Assembly (NCBI GenBank): GCA_018069465.1
Contig: JAGPUW010000008.1
Location: 1-64,000 of the forward strand
Length of the DNA: 64,000 bases
From: Gammaproteobacteria bacterium
GTDB taxonomy: Bacteria > Pseudomonadota > Gammaproteobacteria > Pseudomonadales > Porticoccaceae
Direction: 5' to 3'
Shown here in pieces: positions 8,992 through 18,600 of this stretch (positions are counted from its first letter, which is position 1; every line of letters starts with the position of its first letter). Under the pieces are notes generated by a model, which saw only the letters and a list, made by a program, of their open reading frames with translations, made no database searches and was not told where the DNA came from. Position numbers and translations under genes: made by a program.

Positions 8992-9778
8992 GATTGAAAC
9001 CGACAAAACCTGAGAGCTCGTCCTGTAGATTTGTTGCCAGCACCCAGGCGGCGATATTGATGCGTAGCCCGGCAATAATGGCTGGATCCTGGCGATAGAT
9101 AAATTCGCCCTTCACCGACAGATTTTCTTTACAGGCGAGTTCCAGTGCCTGCCGGGTAGTGGCGTCGAGGGGATAAGCACTGGTGATAGTGGCAGCGTTG
9201 GCAGTTGAACCGTTTATAGTTGCACTGTTTATAGTTGAGCTGTTTGTAGCGTCGCTTTCACCATTGACCTTGCGCAGCTGCGCGAGTTGCTGGGCGGGTA
9301 AGTTTTTAAGTTGCTGCACTAACAACGCCACCAGTTGTTTTTCAAGCTCTGGCCCGGCAACGCTGGAGAGCAAGTGGCTGGCAAATTGTGCGCCCTGTTG
9401 CAGGGCTGTTTCGACAATTTGCTGGCTATCGTGTTCGAGTTGTCGCTGGATAAGGACTTTTTCTTTTTCTCTTTCGGCCTCCAAATCTGCCTGCAAGACA
9501 CGCATTTGCGCTTCGCGTTCTTTTTGAAGACGGGTGTCGAGTGTGCGCTGGGCCCGTTGTTTTTCCAGCTCCCAGTCGGCCAGACGCTCTTCGTACTGTT
9601 GCTGTAATTTTTGCGCATCTTTTTGCAGTGCGTCGGCCTTGGCGACGGTGTCGTCTATACCGGCTTTGCGACGGGCGATAACGTCTAACACGGGTTTGTA
9701 AAAAAAGCGCTTGAGGATCCACACCAGCACTAGAAAATTAATGATTTCCAGAATAAAAGTGGAGCTATTGAGTTCCAA
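8981..9778 (-). CDS. atpF: N-type F-ATPase b subunit with delta-like C-terminus
   Basis: A 265-residue peripheral stalk subunit. Residues about 1-30 form the single membrane helix ([25 protein letters not shown]), followed by a long charged coiled coil to about 135 and a short amphipathic part. After a linker of five-residue units rich in Asn, Ser and Thr, the last 60 residues ([15 protein letters not shown] ... [28 protein letters not shown]) resemble the C-terminal domain of delta/OSCP. This fits N-ATPase operons, which lack a separate atpH and carry a long atpF. The start is a TTG at 9778 with GGAGG about 10 nt upstream. Confidence 0.9.
   Translation of the reverse strand: MELNSSTFILEIINFLVLVWILKRFFYKPVLDVIARRKAGIDDTVAKADALQKDAQKLQQQYEERLADWELEKQRAQRTLDTRLQKEREAQMRVLQADLEAEREKEKVLIQRQLEHDSQQIVETALQQGAQFASHLLSSVAGPELEKQLVALLVQQLKNLPAQQLAQLRKVNGESDATNSSTINSATINGSTANAATITSAYPLDATTRQALELACKENLSVKGEFIYRQDPAIIAGLRINIAAWVLATNLQDELSGFVGFNHEH
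9189..9248 (-). repeat. Four 15-bp tandem units inside atpF
   Basis: Units at 9189-9203, 9204-9218, 9219-9233 and 9234-9248 are diverged copies; on the plus strand the last three read GTTGAACCGTTTATA, GTTGCACTGTTTATA and GTTGAGCTGTTTGTA. The period keeps the reading frame and encodes the five-residue repeat linker ([15 protein letters not shown]-like) between the coiled coil and the delta-like domain. Confidence 0.8.
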
Positions 9779-9834
9779 GTTGGCAATCCTCCTGCTGGGC
9801 CGTTCTATTTCTTAGCACAGTGTTTTAGCGCAGA

Positions 9835-10104
9835 TTATTTCGGTAACAAATATTCCAGCAATGGGTTGCGGAACAGCACGATGAGCACCACTACCAGCAC
9901 ATAGATGGCCAGTGATTCAATCATCGCCAGGCCGATAAACAGGGTGCGCATAATGGCTCGCTCGGCCTCAGGCTGGCGGGCCAGTGCATCCAGAGCAGAA
10001 CTAATAGCGCGGCCCATGGCCAGGGCGGGCAGCAGTACGCCAATGGCGATGCCGAGAACCGCGACTGCCGTCGAGACGGTGATAAAAGTGGATAACTCAG
10101 GCAT
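9835..10104 (-). CDS. atpE: N-type F-ATPase c subunit (ring proteolipid)
   Basis: An 89-residue hairpin of two membrane helices joined by the polar loop ARQPEAERA. Helix 2 reads GLAMIESLAIY: Glu63 is the ion carrier and Ser64 and Tyr68 match the Na+-coordinating Ser and Tyr of sodium-type c subunits. Helix 1 reads LPALAMGRA. By alignment through the ARQPE loop, Met30 occupies the position of Gln32 in Ilyobacter and of the Glu in the typical N-ATPase PALGEGRA motif, so one Na+ ligand is missing. Its start codon overlaps the atpB stop by 1 nt (TAATG), with AAGGAG upstream. Confidence 0.95.
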   Translation of the reverse strand: MPELSTFITVSTAVAVLGIAIGVLLPALAMGRAISSALDALARQPEAERAIMRTLFIGLAMIESLAIYVLVVVLIVLFRNPLLEYLLPK

Positions 10105-10814
10105 TAACTAATCTCCTTGCTGTTTTTGTCTTGTTGTTTCTGCTGGCTTATTTGTTGGGACTGTATGCCGCCGGCAACAAAGATCAGCGCCAACATACCG
10201 AAAATATAGGCCTGCACCAGGGCTTCAATAATATGGAGCATGAGAATGGGTATCGGTGCCAGAAAGCCGGCGACCAGTAGAATTAACAGCGCCGTCATTT
10301 CCAGACTCATCATATTGCCGAACAGGCGTACCGCCAGAGCGATGGTGCGGGTGATTTCGCTAATGATATGAAAGGGCAACATAATGGGACTGGGACGCAA
10401 ATAGTGGTGCAGATAATTATTCAGGCCCTGTGTGCGAATGCCAAACCAGTGAGTGGAGAAAAACACCAATATGGCCAGGGCCGCAGTGGCGGACAGGTCA
10501 CGGGTGGGTGAGTGAACGCCGGGCAGCAAACCGCTCAAATTGGCGATAACAAGAAATAACCACAGTGTGCCGATAAACGGCAGCAGTTGGCGAGTGTGTT
10601 CGGGTGCTACCTGCTTAATGGCCGCTTCAATAGTGCTGACAATACCTTCGGCCATGGTTTGCACAGGCCCGGGTTGTAGCGTTAGCGAGCGGCTGATTAG
10701 CCCGGCGACAACAGCGCAAAGAGCCATAATGACCCAGGTGGTCAGCACCGTGTTGGTGATTTCCACGGGGCCGATCTGAAACAGAAGGCTGGCATCAATT
10801 CCTTCGTTGTTCAT
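10104..10814 (-). CDS. atpB: N-type F-ATPase a subunit
   Basis: A 236-residue membrane subunit forming the ion half-channels against the c ring. The essential Arg is seen in RTIALAVRLFGNMMS. Further family segments are LWLFLVIANLSGLLPG, the FHIISEITR helix and HIIEALVQAYIFGMLALIFVAGG near the C-terminus, after which comes a Gln/Lys-rich tail. It begins 3 bp after the atpQ stop. In canonical N-ATPase operons atpR sits at this junction; there is no room for it here. Confidence 0.95.
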   Translation of the reverse strand: MNNEGIDASLLFQIGPVEITNTVLTTWVIMALCAVVAGLISRSLTLQPGPVQTMAEGIVSTIEAAIKQVAPEHTRQLLPFIGTLWLFLVIANLSGLLPGVHSPTRDLSATAALAILVFFSTHWFGIRTQGLNNYLHHYLRPSPIMLPFHIISEITRTIALAVRLFGNMMSLEMTALLILLVAGFLAPIPILMLHIIEALVQAYIFGMLALIFVAGGIQSQQISQQKQQDKNSKEIS

Positions 10815-10817
10815 GAC

Positions 10818-11111
10818 TTATTCCCGCTCCCGAATAAACAGATACACATTCACCGCACCGACCACTACACCGACAAATAATAGACTCATGGTCCAGCGAA
10901 TAGAATAACCCGTGGCGAGGCCATCTAGCCAGCGTCCCAAATAGGCCCCGGCAACCAGGGGTAAAACAAAAATTAAACCCAGGGTGCCGGTATACACCGT
11001 TTGAGACATCAGCGTGGGCCTATCCTTTTCTGCCTGCTTCATGCGTTGGGCCTGAAGGGCTAATTTTTTTTGTAGCGCTTCATTTTTGCGCATTTTCTCA
11101 TCGCTGTTCAC
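10818..11111 (-). CDS. atpQ: N-type F-ATPase AtpQ/AtpZ-like membrane protein
   Basis: A 97-residue protein from GTG 11111, whose GTGA overlaps the atpC stop. An N-terminal Lys/Gln-rich helix precedes two membrane helices with the AtpZ/AtpI-family motif GAYLGRWLDGLATGYSIRW and a Gly/Val-rich second helix ending in NVYLFIRERE. Members are thought to help ring assembly or cation handling. A longer frame to 11144 exists but overlaps atpC by 37 nt without added homology. The sequence fits AtpQ, not the Arg-containing AtpR. Confidence 0.8.
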   Translation of the reverse strand: MNSDEKMRKNEALQKKLALQAQRMKQAEKDRPTLMSQTVYTGTLGLIFVLPLVAGAYLGRWLDGLATGYSIRWTMSLLFVGVVVGAVNVYLFIRERE

Positions 11112-11518
11112 AGGGGGCTTTGTCCTTCGCGAGCACTGTCCCAAAGGCGTTTGAAGAGTTCCTCTTCCATCTGGCGCAGGCTTTTTTTCGCGAGCCTCTG
11201 CTCACCTTGCTCAGCGGCCAATTGCTGGCGCAGCAGGGTGCTAAGTTGTTCATAATCATCGCTGATCATATAGCGCTCGGTACTGATTGATAGTTCATTA
11301 TCAAGGCAATAGAGCAGGCCGCCGGGCAGGGCTAAATACTGCCAGCTTTGGTCGCCGATACGAAAGCGTGCCAGGCCAAATACCAGTGAGGTCATCATCC
11401 GCGTATGGCCGGCGAGAATGCCAAAGCTGCCGGACTCATCTTCACCCACAAAGCTACTTAGGCCCTCGAAACGCTGGCTTTTTTCCGCGTCCTGCAAGTG
11501 CAGATTAAAAAGTTTCAC
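11108..11518 (-). CDS. atpC: N-type F-ATPase epsilon subunit
   Basis: A 136-residue subunit of the central stalk. The N-terminal beta-sandwich is visible (MKLFNLHLQDAEKSQRFEGLSSFVGEDESGSFGILAGHTRMMTSLV matches the pattern GxFGILPGHxPLLT), followed by ALPGGLLYCLDNELSI. The C-terminal part is a charged helix (LRQQLAAEQGEQRLAKKSLRQMEEELFKRLW). The start is GTG 11518, 9 bp after atpD. Confidence 0.9.
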   Translation of the reverse strand: MKLFNLHLQDAEKSQRFEGLSSFVGEDESGSFGILAGHTRMMTSLVFGLARFRIGDQSWQYLALPGGLLYCLDNELSISTERYMISDDYEQLSTLLRQQLAAEQGEQRLAKKSLRQMEEELFKRLWDSAREGQSPL

Positions 11519-11527
11519 AGGCTGCCC

Positions 11528-12922
<1,395 letters not shown>

Positions 12923-12951
12923 TTAGAGACCAGTGGCGATTAAATCGCAAA

Positions 12952-13689
12952 CTAAAACTCATATTCAAGGGCGGTTTTAATAGTAAGGTCAGGACTGTCA
13001 CTACTGATTGCAAAGCTGGCCCCCAGCTCCCAGCGCAGTCTTCTGGCGGGCCCCAAAATTTCACGACCCATTATCAATGGGCCGATGCCTTTGTAGTCTT
13101 GACCGGAGAAAAATTCAATTGCGGGTTCAAAGCGGGGAGAGTGACGATAGCGCATTTGCAGGGCCAGCTTGCTTTCCAGTTCGTCGTCGATCTTATCACC
13201 CCATTCATAAATTGCCGATAGATTGGCCGCGCCTATTAGTCGCCCCCATTGGTGCTCGACAAGTAGTGTGCTCGCTGCCTCCCACGCATCGCCCTCTTCC
13301 TTTTCCAGCTCGAATAGCAGACCCCAGTCTGCTGCATATTCTCCCTGTTCAGTTATTTGCCATTTAAGCTCGGCCTCGTAAGCTTCTATGGCAAAGGCAT
13401 CACCGCCGTCTTTATGGGCGATTAAATAAATTTCGCCAAACCAGCTATCGGAGAGTGATTGACCGTATCCGAGTTTGACTTTTTGCTGGTCGTTATTATT
13501 GTCGTCCTTCTCGTAGAGGGTGCGCAGTTCAATTTCCTTTTCAAGTGGCTGTACATAGGGGTGATAAATTTTACTCACTACTGAGCCATCGGCCAGTAGG
13601 CTAAGTGGAGAGAAAAAACTGCACAGATAAATAAATAGCAGGCTTATTTTTATGCCCGCAGGAAAAGCCTTGTGGTTTTTAAGGTTCAT
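12952..13689 (-). CDS. Predicted outer-membrane beta-barrel protein of the iron operon
   Basis: The 245-residue product has a signal peptide (ISLLFIYLCSFFSPLSLLADG) and then alternating aromatic and polar strands such as DSWFGEIYLIAH, AYEAELKWQI, DWGLLFELE and RWELGASFAI, ending in a C-terminal aromatic residue (ALEYEF). This is the pattern of a small outer-membrane barrel. Its start overlaps the FTR1 stop by 4 nt, so it is co-translated with the permease and may help iron enter the periplasm. I do not recognise a named family. Confidence 0.65.
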   Translation of the reverse strand: MNLKNHKAFPAGIKISLLFIYLCSFFSPLSLLADGSVVSKIYHPYVQPLEKEIELRTLYEKDDNNNDQQKVKLGYGQSLSDSWFGEIYLIAHKDGGDAFAIEAYEAELKWQITEQGEYAADWGLLFELEKEEGDAWEAASTLLVEHQWGRLIGAANLSAIYEWGDKIDDELESKLALQMRYRHSPRFEPAIEFFSGQDYKGIGPLIMGREILGPARRLRWELGASFAISSDSPDLTIKTALEYEF

Positions 13690-14495
13690 GGTTCGATATT
13701 GACTTCTCTGTGGCTAGCGCTGCTGTAAAAATGATAGGCAACAAGGGCGATTAGCAGTGAAATGAAGACGCTGCCGGTGTAAATGCCGACTTGTAGTGGG
13801 CTGGGTGTCGCCTCGTAACCAATCAGGGCATAGAGTAATTGGCCGGTAATGGAGGGTTCTGCTATCCAGCTGGAGGTATTCCACAGGGGTGGCTGGGAGG
13901 GTAGCCAGTCGGCCTGCATCATTAACATGCTCGCCTGGGAGCACATGCTGGCACCGATTAAAACGAGTAGGCCAAGGGCGACGATCAGGGCTAGTGACTG
14001 ACGTAAGGCACTGAGGAGGAAGTAAAAAAGCGCACCAAAACTAAAACCTACGCCGGCACCGATAATAGAGCCAATAACCCCACTACTGAGGCCTTCTTGA
14101 TGGTGAAAAAAACTGGAAAAATAGATCAGTATTTCAGACCCTTCGCGAACCATACTGAGGCTGAGTGCCAGGCCCATAAAAAATAACAGGGGCTTATGGT
14201 TTTTTTCAGGACATAAATAAAGTTTAAAAAGCTGTGATATCAGCACTAAAATCACAATGTAGATCAACACCTGTAAAGCCGCATTACTCAGCTCATAGCC
14301 CAGGCCCTCATTGAGATTCGATATCCAGCGCAGTTGCCAGGCGAAAAGCAAGGCGCCAACAATGCCGGCACTGATACTCATACGCAGCCAATGGTAGCCA
14401 ATGCCGGAAGAGCGAATGGCAGCTAGTAGCGTGGCTATCAGCAGGGCCGCTTCCAGTATTTCCCGCAATACAATAATGACACTGGTTAGTAACAT
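13686..14495 (-). CDS. FTR1-family iron permease
   Basis: A 269-residue inner-membrane protein with about seven hydrophobic segments. Helix 1 carries VLREILEA and helix 4 carries MVREGSEIL, the paired RExxE motifs needed for iron passage in the FTR1/EfeU family. It lies 6 bp downstream of the cupredoxin-like gene and overlaps the outer-membrane gene. The trio resembles EfeUO-type uptake, in which ferrous iron is oxidised by a periplasmic cupredoxin-containing partner and imported as ferric iron. No DyP peroxidase (EfeB) is present. Confidence 0.9.
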   Translation of the reverse strand: MLLTSVIIVLREILEAALLIATLLAAIRSSGIGYHWLRMSISAGIVGALLFAWQLRWISNLNEGLGYELSNAALQVLIYIVILVLISQLFKLYLCPEKNHKPLLFFMGLALSLSMVREGSEILIYFSSFFHHQEGLSSGVIGSIIGAGVGFSFGALFYFLLSALRQSLALIVALGLLVLIGASMCSQASMLMMQADWLPSQPPLWNTSSWIAEPSITGQLLYALIGYEATPSPLQVGIYTGSVFISLLIALVAYHFYSSASHREVNIEP

Positions 14496-14501
14496 GGTGC
14501 T

Positions 14502-14864
14502 TTACTCCACAATCACTTTGCCCTGGGCCGTTTTTGGATTAAATTCACCAAAAAAAGGGTAGATGCCAGGCGAGAGAGGGCCAATAAAAATAGTCGTAGA
14601 GCTGTTACCCATAATGACTTTTTCACGATTTAACTCCCAGCTTTCAAATTCTTCAGGGGTGGCGTCGCGGTTGTGCACCCGTAGTTTGACCTTGGTATTG
14701 GCTGGAATGATGATTTCGGAGGGCACAAACAAATGTTGTTCAATGGTGATTTCTATAAGGGGTTTTCCCGCCTGCGTCAGTGGCGATAATAGTAAAAAAA
14801 CAAATAGCCAGGCAGCGCTTTTACCCAGCTCGGGCCAAGCCTTTAAGCAGTGATTATTACGCAT
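14502..14864 (-). CDS. Periplasmic cupredoxin-like protein
   Basis: A 120-residue secreted protein: a signal peptide ending near PLTQA, then one cupredoxin_1-type beta-sandwich (IEITIEQHLFVPSEIIIPANTKVKLRVHNRD, with PGIYPFFGEFNP near the end). The last segment is where blue copper proteins have Cys-His-Met, but no Cys is present, as in the EfeO N-terminal domain. It probably presents or oxidises iron for the FTR1 permease encoded next to it. An Ala- or Cys-substituted relict of a copper protein is the alternative. Confidence 0.8.
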   Translation of the reverse strand: MRNNHCLKAWPELGKSAAWLFVFLLLSPLTQAGKPLIEITIEQHLFVPSEIIIPANTKVKLRVHNRDATPEEFESWELNREKVIMGNSSTTIFIGPLSPGIYPFFGEFNPKTAQGKVIVE

Positions 14865-14922
14865 TAGTTACCCTGTGTTTTTAGGTTCATAGCCCGGCGT
14901 TGCCAATCTATAGTGAGTCTCG

Positions 14923-16269
14923 TCAAGGTATTAATCGCCGCTGCTCAGCTAAGGTGGGGAAAACAATTTCAATCGCCAAACCCGTAGCAAAACTTGAATT
15001 TTTAAAATGAATCTCGGCCTGATAAAGGTCGGCAATTAACTGCACAATGGATAAACCCAGGCCACTGCCCTGTTCGCTAGAATCGTGGCGGTCACCACCG
15101 ATACGGTAAAAACGCTCAAACACGCGCTCTCGCTCGGCCCTATCCATGCCCGGGCCTGAATCCATCACGGTGAGGCTGACCTTGCCTTCTGTTTTTTCAA
15201 TAATAACTTGAATGTGGCCCTGCTCAGGGGTGTATTTATTGGCATTGCTTAATAAGTTTTGCAGCGCGGTGGTGAGGGTGAAAGGGTCGCCATTAATAAT
15301 ACAGGCCTCGCCAAGTAGCTCGATAGACTGCTTCTTACGCTCGAAAGTACTGTATTGATCGGCAATAACCTGTCGGGCCAGCTCGCTGATATCAAGGGGG
15401 GCCATTCTTGCCTGGTAGTGTTCGGGCGAAATACGGTAGAGCAAAAGGATCTGTTCTATCAAATGCCCCAGCCCGCTGGCTTCATTTTGTAGCTGTACAA
15501 GTACGGGGTGGTCAGCGGGCAGGTCTTGACTGAGATTGTGAATGTGCATCTTCAGTGCGGCGATCGGTGTGCGCAGTTCGTGGGCAGCATCGGCGCTGAG
15601 TCGACGTTCTCTGGCGACAGATAATTCCAGCCTTTGCAGTAGCGCATTGATGGCATCGACAACAGTTTTCAGCTCTTTAGGTGGGTTATCGAGTGCCAGT
15701 ACGGATAGATCGTCCACCTGTTTTTTTTGCAGTTCATCAGCCAGGCGACGCAATAAGCTCAGCCCGTGGCCAATAATTATCCAGATAAACAAGCCCGCTA
15801 TGGGCAGGCCAATAACGGTCGCCGCCACAGACTCAACAACAATATTGTCCGCCAGAAGGAAGCGCACATCGGCACGCTCCGCAACAATAATCCAATGTGG
15901 ACTCTCGGCTTTATGGTGAACCAGAATACGCCAACGATAGCCCTCAAAATTTTCATCGTGAAAGCCCTTTTTAAAAGCAGCGATGGCCTGAGCAGGGCTA
16001 TTTGCCGAATGGTAGAGCAAGGTCTTTTCATCCCGCCATACCTGGAAGGCAATATGACTGCCACGCTGTTGTGGGGTAGATAAGGTTTGCCGGCCACTGT
16101 TTTCACTGTAGATAGCGGCAATAAGACTCGCGGTGTCGCTTAGCTGTTGGTCAAACAGGGCTTGCGCTGCAGCCATGCTGGAGCGATAACCGTGCAGTGC
16201 CGCGAGAAAACTGGTCAAGGTCATGGCCGATAGCACGGCGATAATTAAATAGGAGCGAATAGATTTCAC
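14923..16269 (-). CDS. Sensor histidine kinase (QseC/PmrB type)
   Basis: A 448-residue inner-membrane kinase. TM1 is at about 8-28, then a periplasmic sensor region of about 125 residues, TM2 near 150-172 (VVESVAATVIGLPIAGLFIWIIIGHGLSLL), a HAMP-like linker, the H-box SADAAHELRTPIAALK, N-box LLSNANKYTPE, G1 MDSGPGMD and G2 GSGLGLSIVQLI. It lies 27 bp after its response regulator. The layout is that of QseC/PmrB-type kinases, which sense metal, pH or envelope signals. The iron genes follow 58 bp downstream and the enzyme cluster lies upstream. Confidence 0.92.
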   Translation of the reverse strand: MKSIRSYLIIAVLSAMTLTSFLAALHGYRSSMAAAQALFDQQLSDTASLIAAIYSENSGRQTLSTPQQRGSHIAFQVWRDEKTLLYHSANSPAQAIAAFKKGFHDENFEGYRWRILVHHKAESPHWIIVAERADVRFLLADNIVVESVAATVIGLPIAGLFIWIIIGHGLSLLRRLADELQKKQVDDLSVLALDNPPKELKTVVDAINALLQRLELSVARERRLSADAAHELRTPIAALKMHIHNLSQDLPADHPVLVQLQNEASGLGHLIEQILLLYRISPEHYQARMAPLDISELARQVIADQYSTFERKKQSIELLGEACIINGDPFTLTTALQNLLSNANKYTPEQGHIQVIIEKTEGKVSLTVMDSGPGMDRAERERVFERFYRIGGDRHDSSEQGSGLGLSIVQLIADLYQAEIHFKNSSFATGLAIEIVFPTLAEQRRLIP

Positions 16270-16296
16270 AGGGTTTAGCGCTTCATCACAGCTGTT

Positions 16297-16962
16297 TTAT
16301 GGTTTCTCAATAGTGTAGCCGACACCGCGCACCGTTTTAATCAGTTGAGCCCCAAGTTTTTTGCGCAGGTGGTGAATATGCACTTCAATAGCATTGCTGG
16401 CGACTTCTTCCCCCCAGCTATAAAGCTTGTCTTCGAGGCTATCGCGGGTGAGAACCTTACCGGCATTGAGCAGCAAAGATTTCAGCATCGTATATTCGCG
16501 GCGCGATAAGTCGACCTGCTTGCCGTCTTGTCTGACCTCAAGTGTTGCGGTGTCGAGGCTGATATTGTGGCTTTCGATTTTGCTCGTGCTGGCCGTACCG
16601 AGGCGGCGTTCAAGCACGCGCAGGCGAGCTTCGAGTTCTTCAATTTCAAAAGGTTTACACAAATAATCGTCGGCACCGAGATCGAGGCCGGTCACCCTGT
16701 GTTCAATGGCATCTCGGGCGGTAAGAATTAATACCGGCAACTCGCTTTCACCCTGGCGAATTTTTCGCAGCACATCGAAGCCGTCCATATCGGGCAAGCC
16801 TAGATCGAGGATGACAAGGTCGGGCCTGTCGTTTTCTACCGCCGCCAGTGCTTGCTGGCCTCTGCTGACATGATTGACACTAAAGCCTTTATTGGACAGA
16901 GCAAGACTTAGCCCCGAGGCCAGGGATGGGTTGTCTTCTACCAGCAGTAGTCGCATGGGCAT
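16297..16962 (-). CDS. OmpR-family response regulator (PmrA/QseB type)
   Basis: A 221-residue two-domain regulator. The receiver domain has MRLLLVEDNPSLASG, the phospho-acceptor Asp in LVILDLGLPDMDG, the Thr in LILTARD and the Lys in LCKPFEIEELEARL. The C-terminal winged helix ends with SNAIEVHIHHLRKKLG and TVRGVGYTIEKP. The recognition region matches the PmrA/QseB group, which binds two CTTAA-type half-sites 11 bp apart. Exactly such a site lies at 21605-21621, ahead of the enzyme cluster. Confidence 0.93.
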   Translation of the reverse strand: MPMRLLLVEDNPSLASGLSLALSNKGFSVNHVSRGQQALAAVENDRPDLVILDLGLPDMDGFDVLRKIRQGESELPVLILTARDAIEHRVTGLDLGADDYLCKPFEIEELEARLRVLERRLGTASTSKIESHNISLDTATLEVRQDGKQVDLSRREYTMLKSLLLNAGKVLTRDSLEDKLYSWGEEVASNAIEVHIHHLRKKLGAQLIKTVRGVGYTIEKP

Positions 16963-17069
16963 TAATACCTAAAACGTTGGCGCGTAATATAAAGGTTTTT
17001 GGAGCCGGGGGAAGCTTAGATTAACGCTGGTTAAGCAGGTTGGCACTTACGGCTTGATCAGCGCTTCTT

Positions 17070-17732
17070 TTATTTTTTGCGTGCCTCGACCAGAAGTTTC
17101 GCAACCTCTGCCTGGCGACCTTTATCGGCAAGGGGGCGCTGGGGGCGCGGTGCTACATTTTGTGCTTTTAATAGATGCTGCTCTGCCTTACCAAATTGCT
17201 TTTCACCGAGCAGGTATTGGGCGTAAAAGTAGTTGCTATCGATACCGTCGGGGTTAATGGCCAGCGCTTTCGTTAATAGTTCTTCAGCCTTTTCATCGTC
17301 GCCAAAGCCTATCGGCCAGCCGGGCACCTGGTAGTAGAGCGTGCCGAGGCTGGTATAGGCCGATCCCTGCAGTGCATCGCCATCAATGCCGATGGCGCGA
17401 TCCAAATCTTTTTTGGCTGCCTTGGCGTATTTCAGTGCCCCGAGCCCACCTTTAACACCGGCAAAGGTTGATTTGATAATACCCGACCACACCCAGATGC
17501 CCGCTTGCCCGCCCTGTGCATGGCTTGCCGCTTCGACATCCGCAATTAACTGTTCAAAAGTCTTAATCTGGGTTTTACCGTTTAACTCATAGTTGGCGAC
17601 TGCCCAGCGCTTTTGCAGGTCGGCAATGGTGGCTGATGCCTTGTCGGCGCTGCTTGCAGTGGCATTGTTCTGGGCAAATATAGGGGTACTGAATAAGATT
17701 AAACTTAAAAGAATAAGGATTTTCTGCTTCAT
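17070..17732 (-). CDS. Secreted tetratricopeptide-like protein
   Basis: The 220-residue product has a signal peptide (KILILLSLILFSTPIFA) and TPR-like helices from about residue 95: KAAKKDLDRAIGIDGDALQGSAYTSLGTLYYQ, KAEELLTKALAINPDGIDSNYFYAQYLL and FGKAEQHLLKAQNVAP. A Trp/Gly-rich stretch (GGQAGIWVWSGIIKSTFAGVKGGLGALKYAKAAKKD) precedes them, as in TRAP-transporter TatT-like periplasmic proteins. It lies 3 bp after the SDR gene and so ends the enzyme operon. Its role there is unknown, possibly product binding or envelope localisation. Confidence 0.75.
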   Translation of the reverse strand: MKQKILILLSLILFSTPIFAQNNATASSADKASATIADLQKRWAVANYELNGKTQIKTFEQLIADVEAASHAQGGQAGIWVWSGIIKSTFAGVKGGLGALKYAKAAKKDLDRAIGIDGDALQGSAYTSLGTLYYQVPGWPIGFGDDEKAEELLTKALAINPDGIDSNYFYAQYLLGEKQFGKAEQHLLKAQNVAPRPQRPLADKGRQAEVAKLLVEARKK

Positions 17733-17735
17733 TTT

Positions 17736-18530
17736 TTAGCCCTTCTCTGATTTGGCGATACGACGAATAATACTTAACTGTTTACTCAAACTTGAATCAA
17801 CGAGTTTGGGTAGCAGACCGTTGAGGCGAGCGAAGAATTTTTCCGGCCAACCGACGTAGCAATTTATCTGGTTTTTTTGCAGCTGCTTGAGCAGCGCTTT
17901 GGCAACCACTTCGGGTTCATCAACCGCATTGCCCAACTCACTGTTAAGTGCGGATACGCGATGGCTATTAATCGCCGTATTGGTGGCTCGTGGTGCCAGA
18001 TAAAACACCTGTAAGCCCGTATCTGCCAGCTCTCGGCGCAGTGCCTGAGTATAACCGCTGAGTCCAAACTTGGTGGCACAATAGGTGCTAAAACCCGGAT
18101 AGCCAATAGCGCCGAATGCGGAGCCAATATTGACGATGCCACCATTTTTGGCGCTGAGTAACAAGGGTAGTAAACGCCTGGTGAGTAAGATAGGGGCACT
18201 GAGGTTAAGCGCTATTAATTCGACGATTGCCTGCTCACTTTGATCTTCGATCATTGCAAAGGCGCTGCCCCCTGCATTATTAATGAGTAAATCGATGGGG
18301 CCATTGGCGACACAAACATCAAATAATATGTCGCGGCCTTGCGCTGTCGATAGGTCGGCGGCAACAAAGCTGTGCTCGCCCTGCAGCGAAGCTGCCAGCG
18401 TCTCAAGTTTATGGCTATTTCGCCCCACTAAAATCAGCCGGGCACCGCTTGCCACCAAGGCTGCAGCCATCGCCTGACCAATGCCACCGGAGGCCCCGGT
18501 TAACACGACTTTTTTATTTTTTAGGTCCAT
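17736..18530 (-). CDS. Short-chain dehydrogenase/reductase
   Basis: A 264-residue classical SDR: cofactor motif TGASGGIG near residue 12, NNAG near 87, catalytic Ser in VNIGSAFG and YxxxK in YCATKFG. The residue pattern after the second beta strand (LVGRNSHKLE) suggests NADP(H), by inference. The C-terminal 40 residues (YVGWPEKFFARLNGLLPKLVDSSLSKQLSIIRRIAKSEKG) look like those of SDRs acting on lipid-like substrates at the membrane. It is the fourth gene of the cluster that starts at 21553. Confidence 0.9.
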   Translation of the reverse strand: MDLKNKKVVLTGASGGIGQAMAAALVASGARLILVGRNSHKLETLAASLQGEHSFVAADLSTAQGRDILFDVCVANGPIDLLINNAGGSAFAMIEDQSEQAIVELIALNLSAPILLTRRLLPLLLSAKNGGIVNIGSAFGAIGYPGFSTYCATKFGLSGYTQALRRELADTGLQVFYLAPRATNTAINSHRVSALNSELGNAVDEPEVVAKALLKQLQKNQINCYVGWPEKFFARLNGLLPKLVDSSLSKQLSIIRRIAKSEKG

Positions 18531-18600
18531 TTATCATTCTCTTTAATTATTCTTTTATGCGGTGAGTGCCATTAGTATTTGTGTTAATTAGTGTGTGTGA

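Noticed and set aside
13008-13367. Plus-strand frame of 119 codons
   Set aside because: It lies wholly opposite the outer-membrane gene, has no ribosome site and has Pro/Arg-rich antisense composition.
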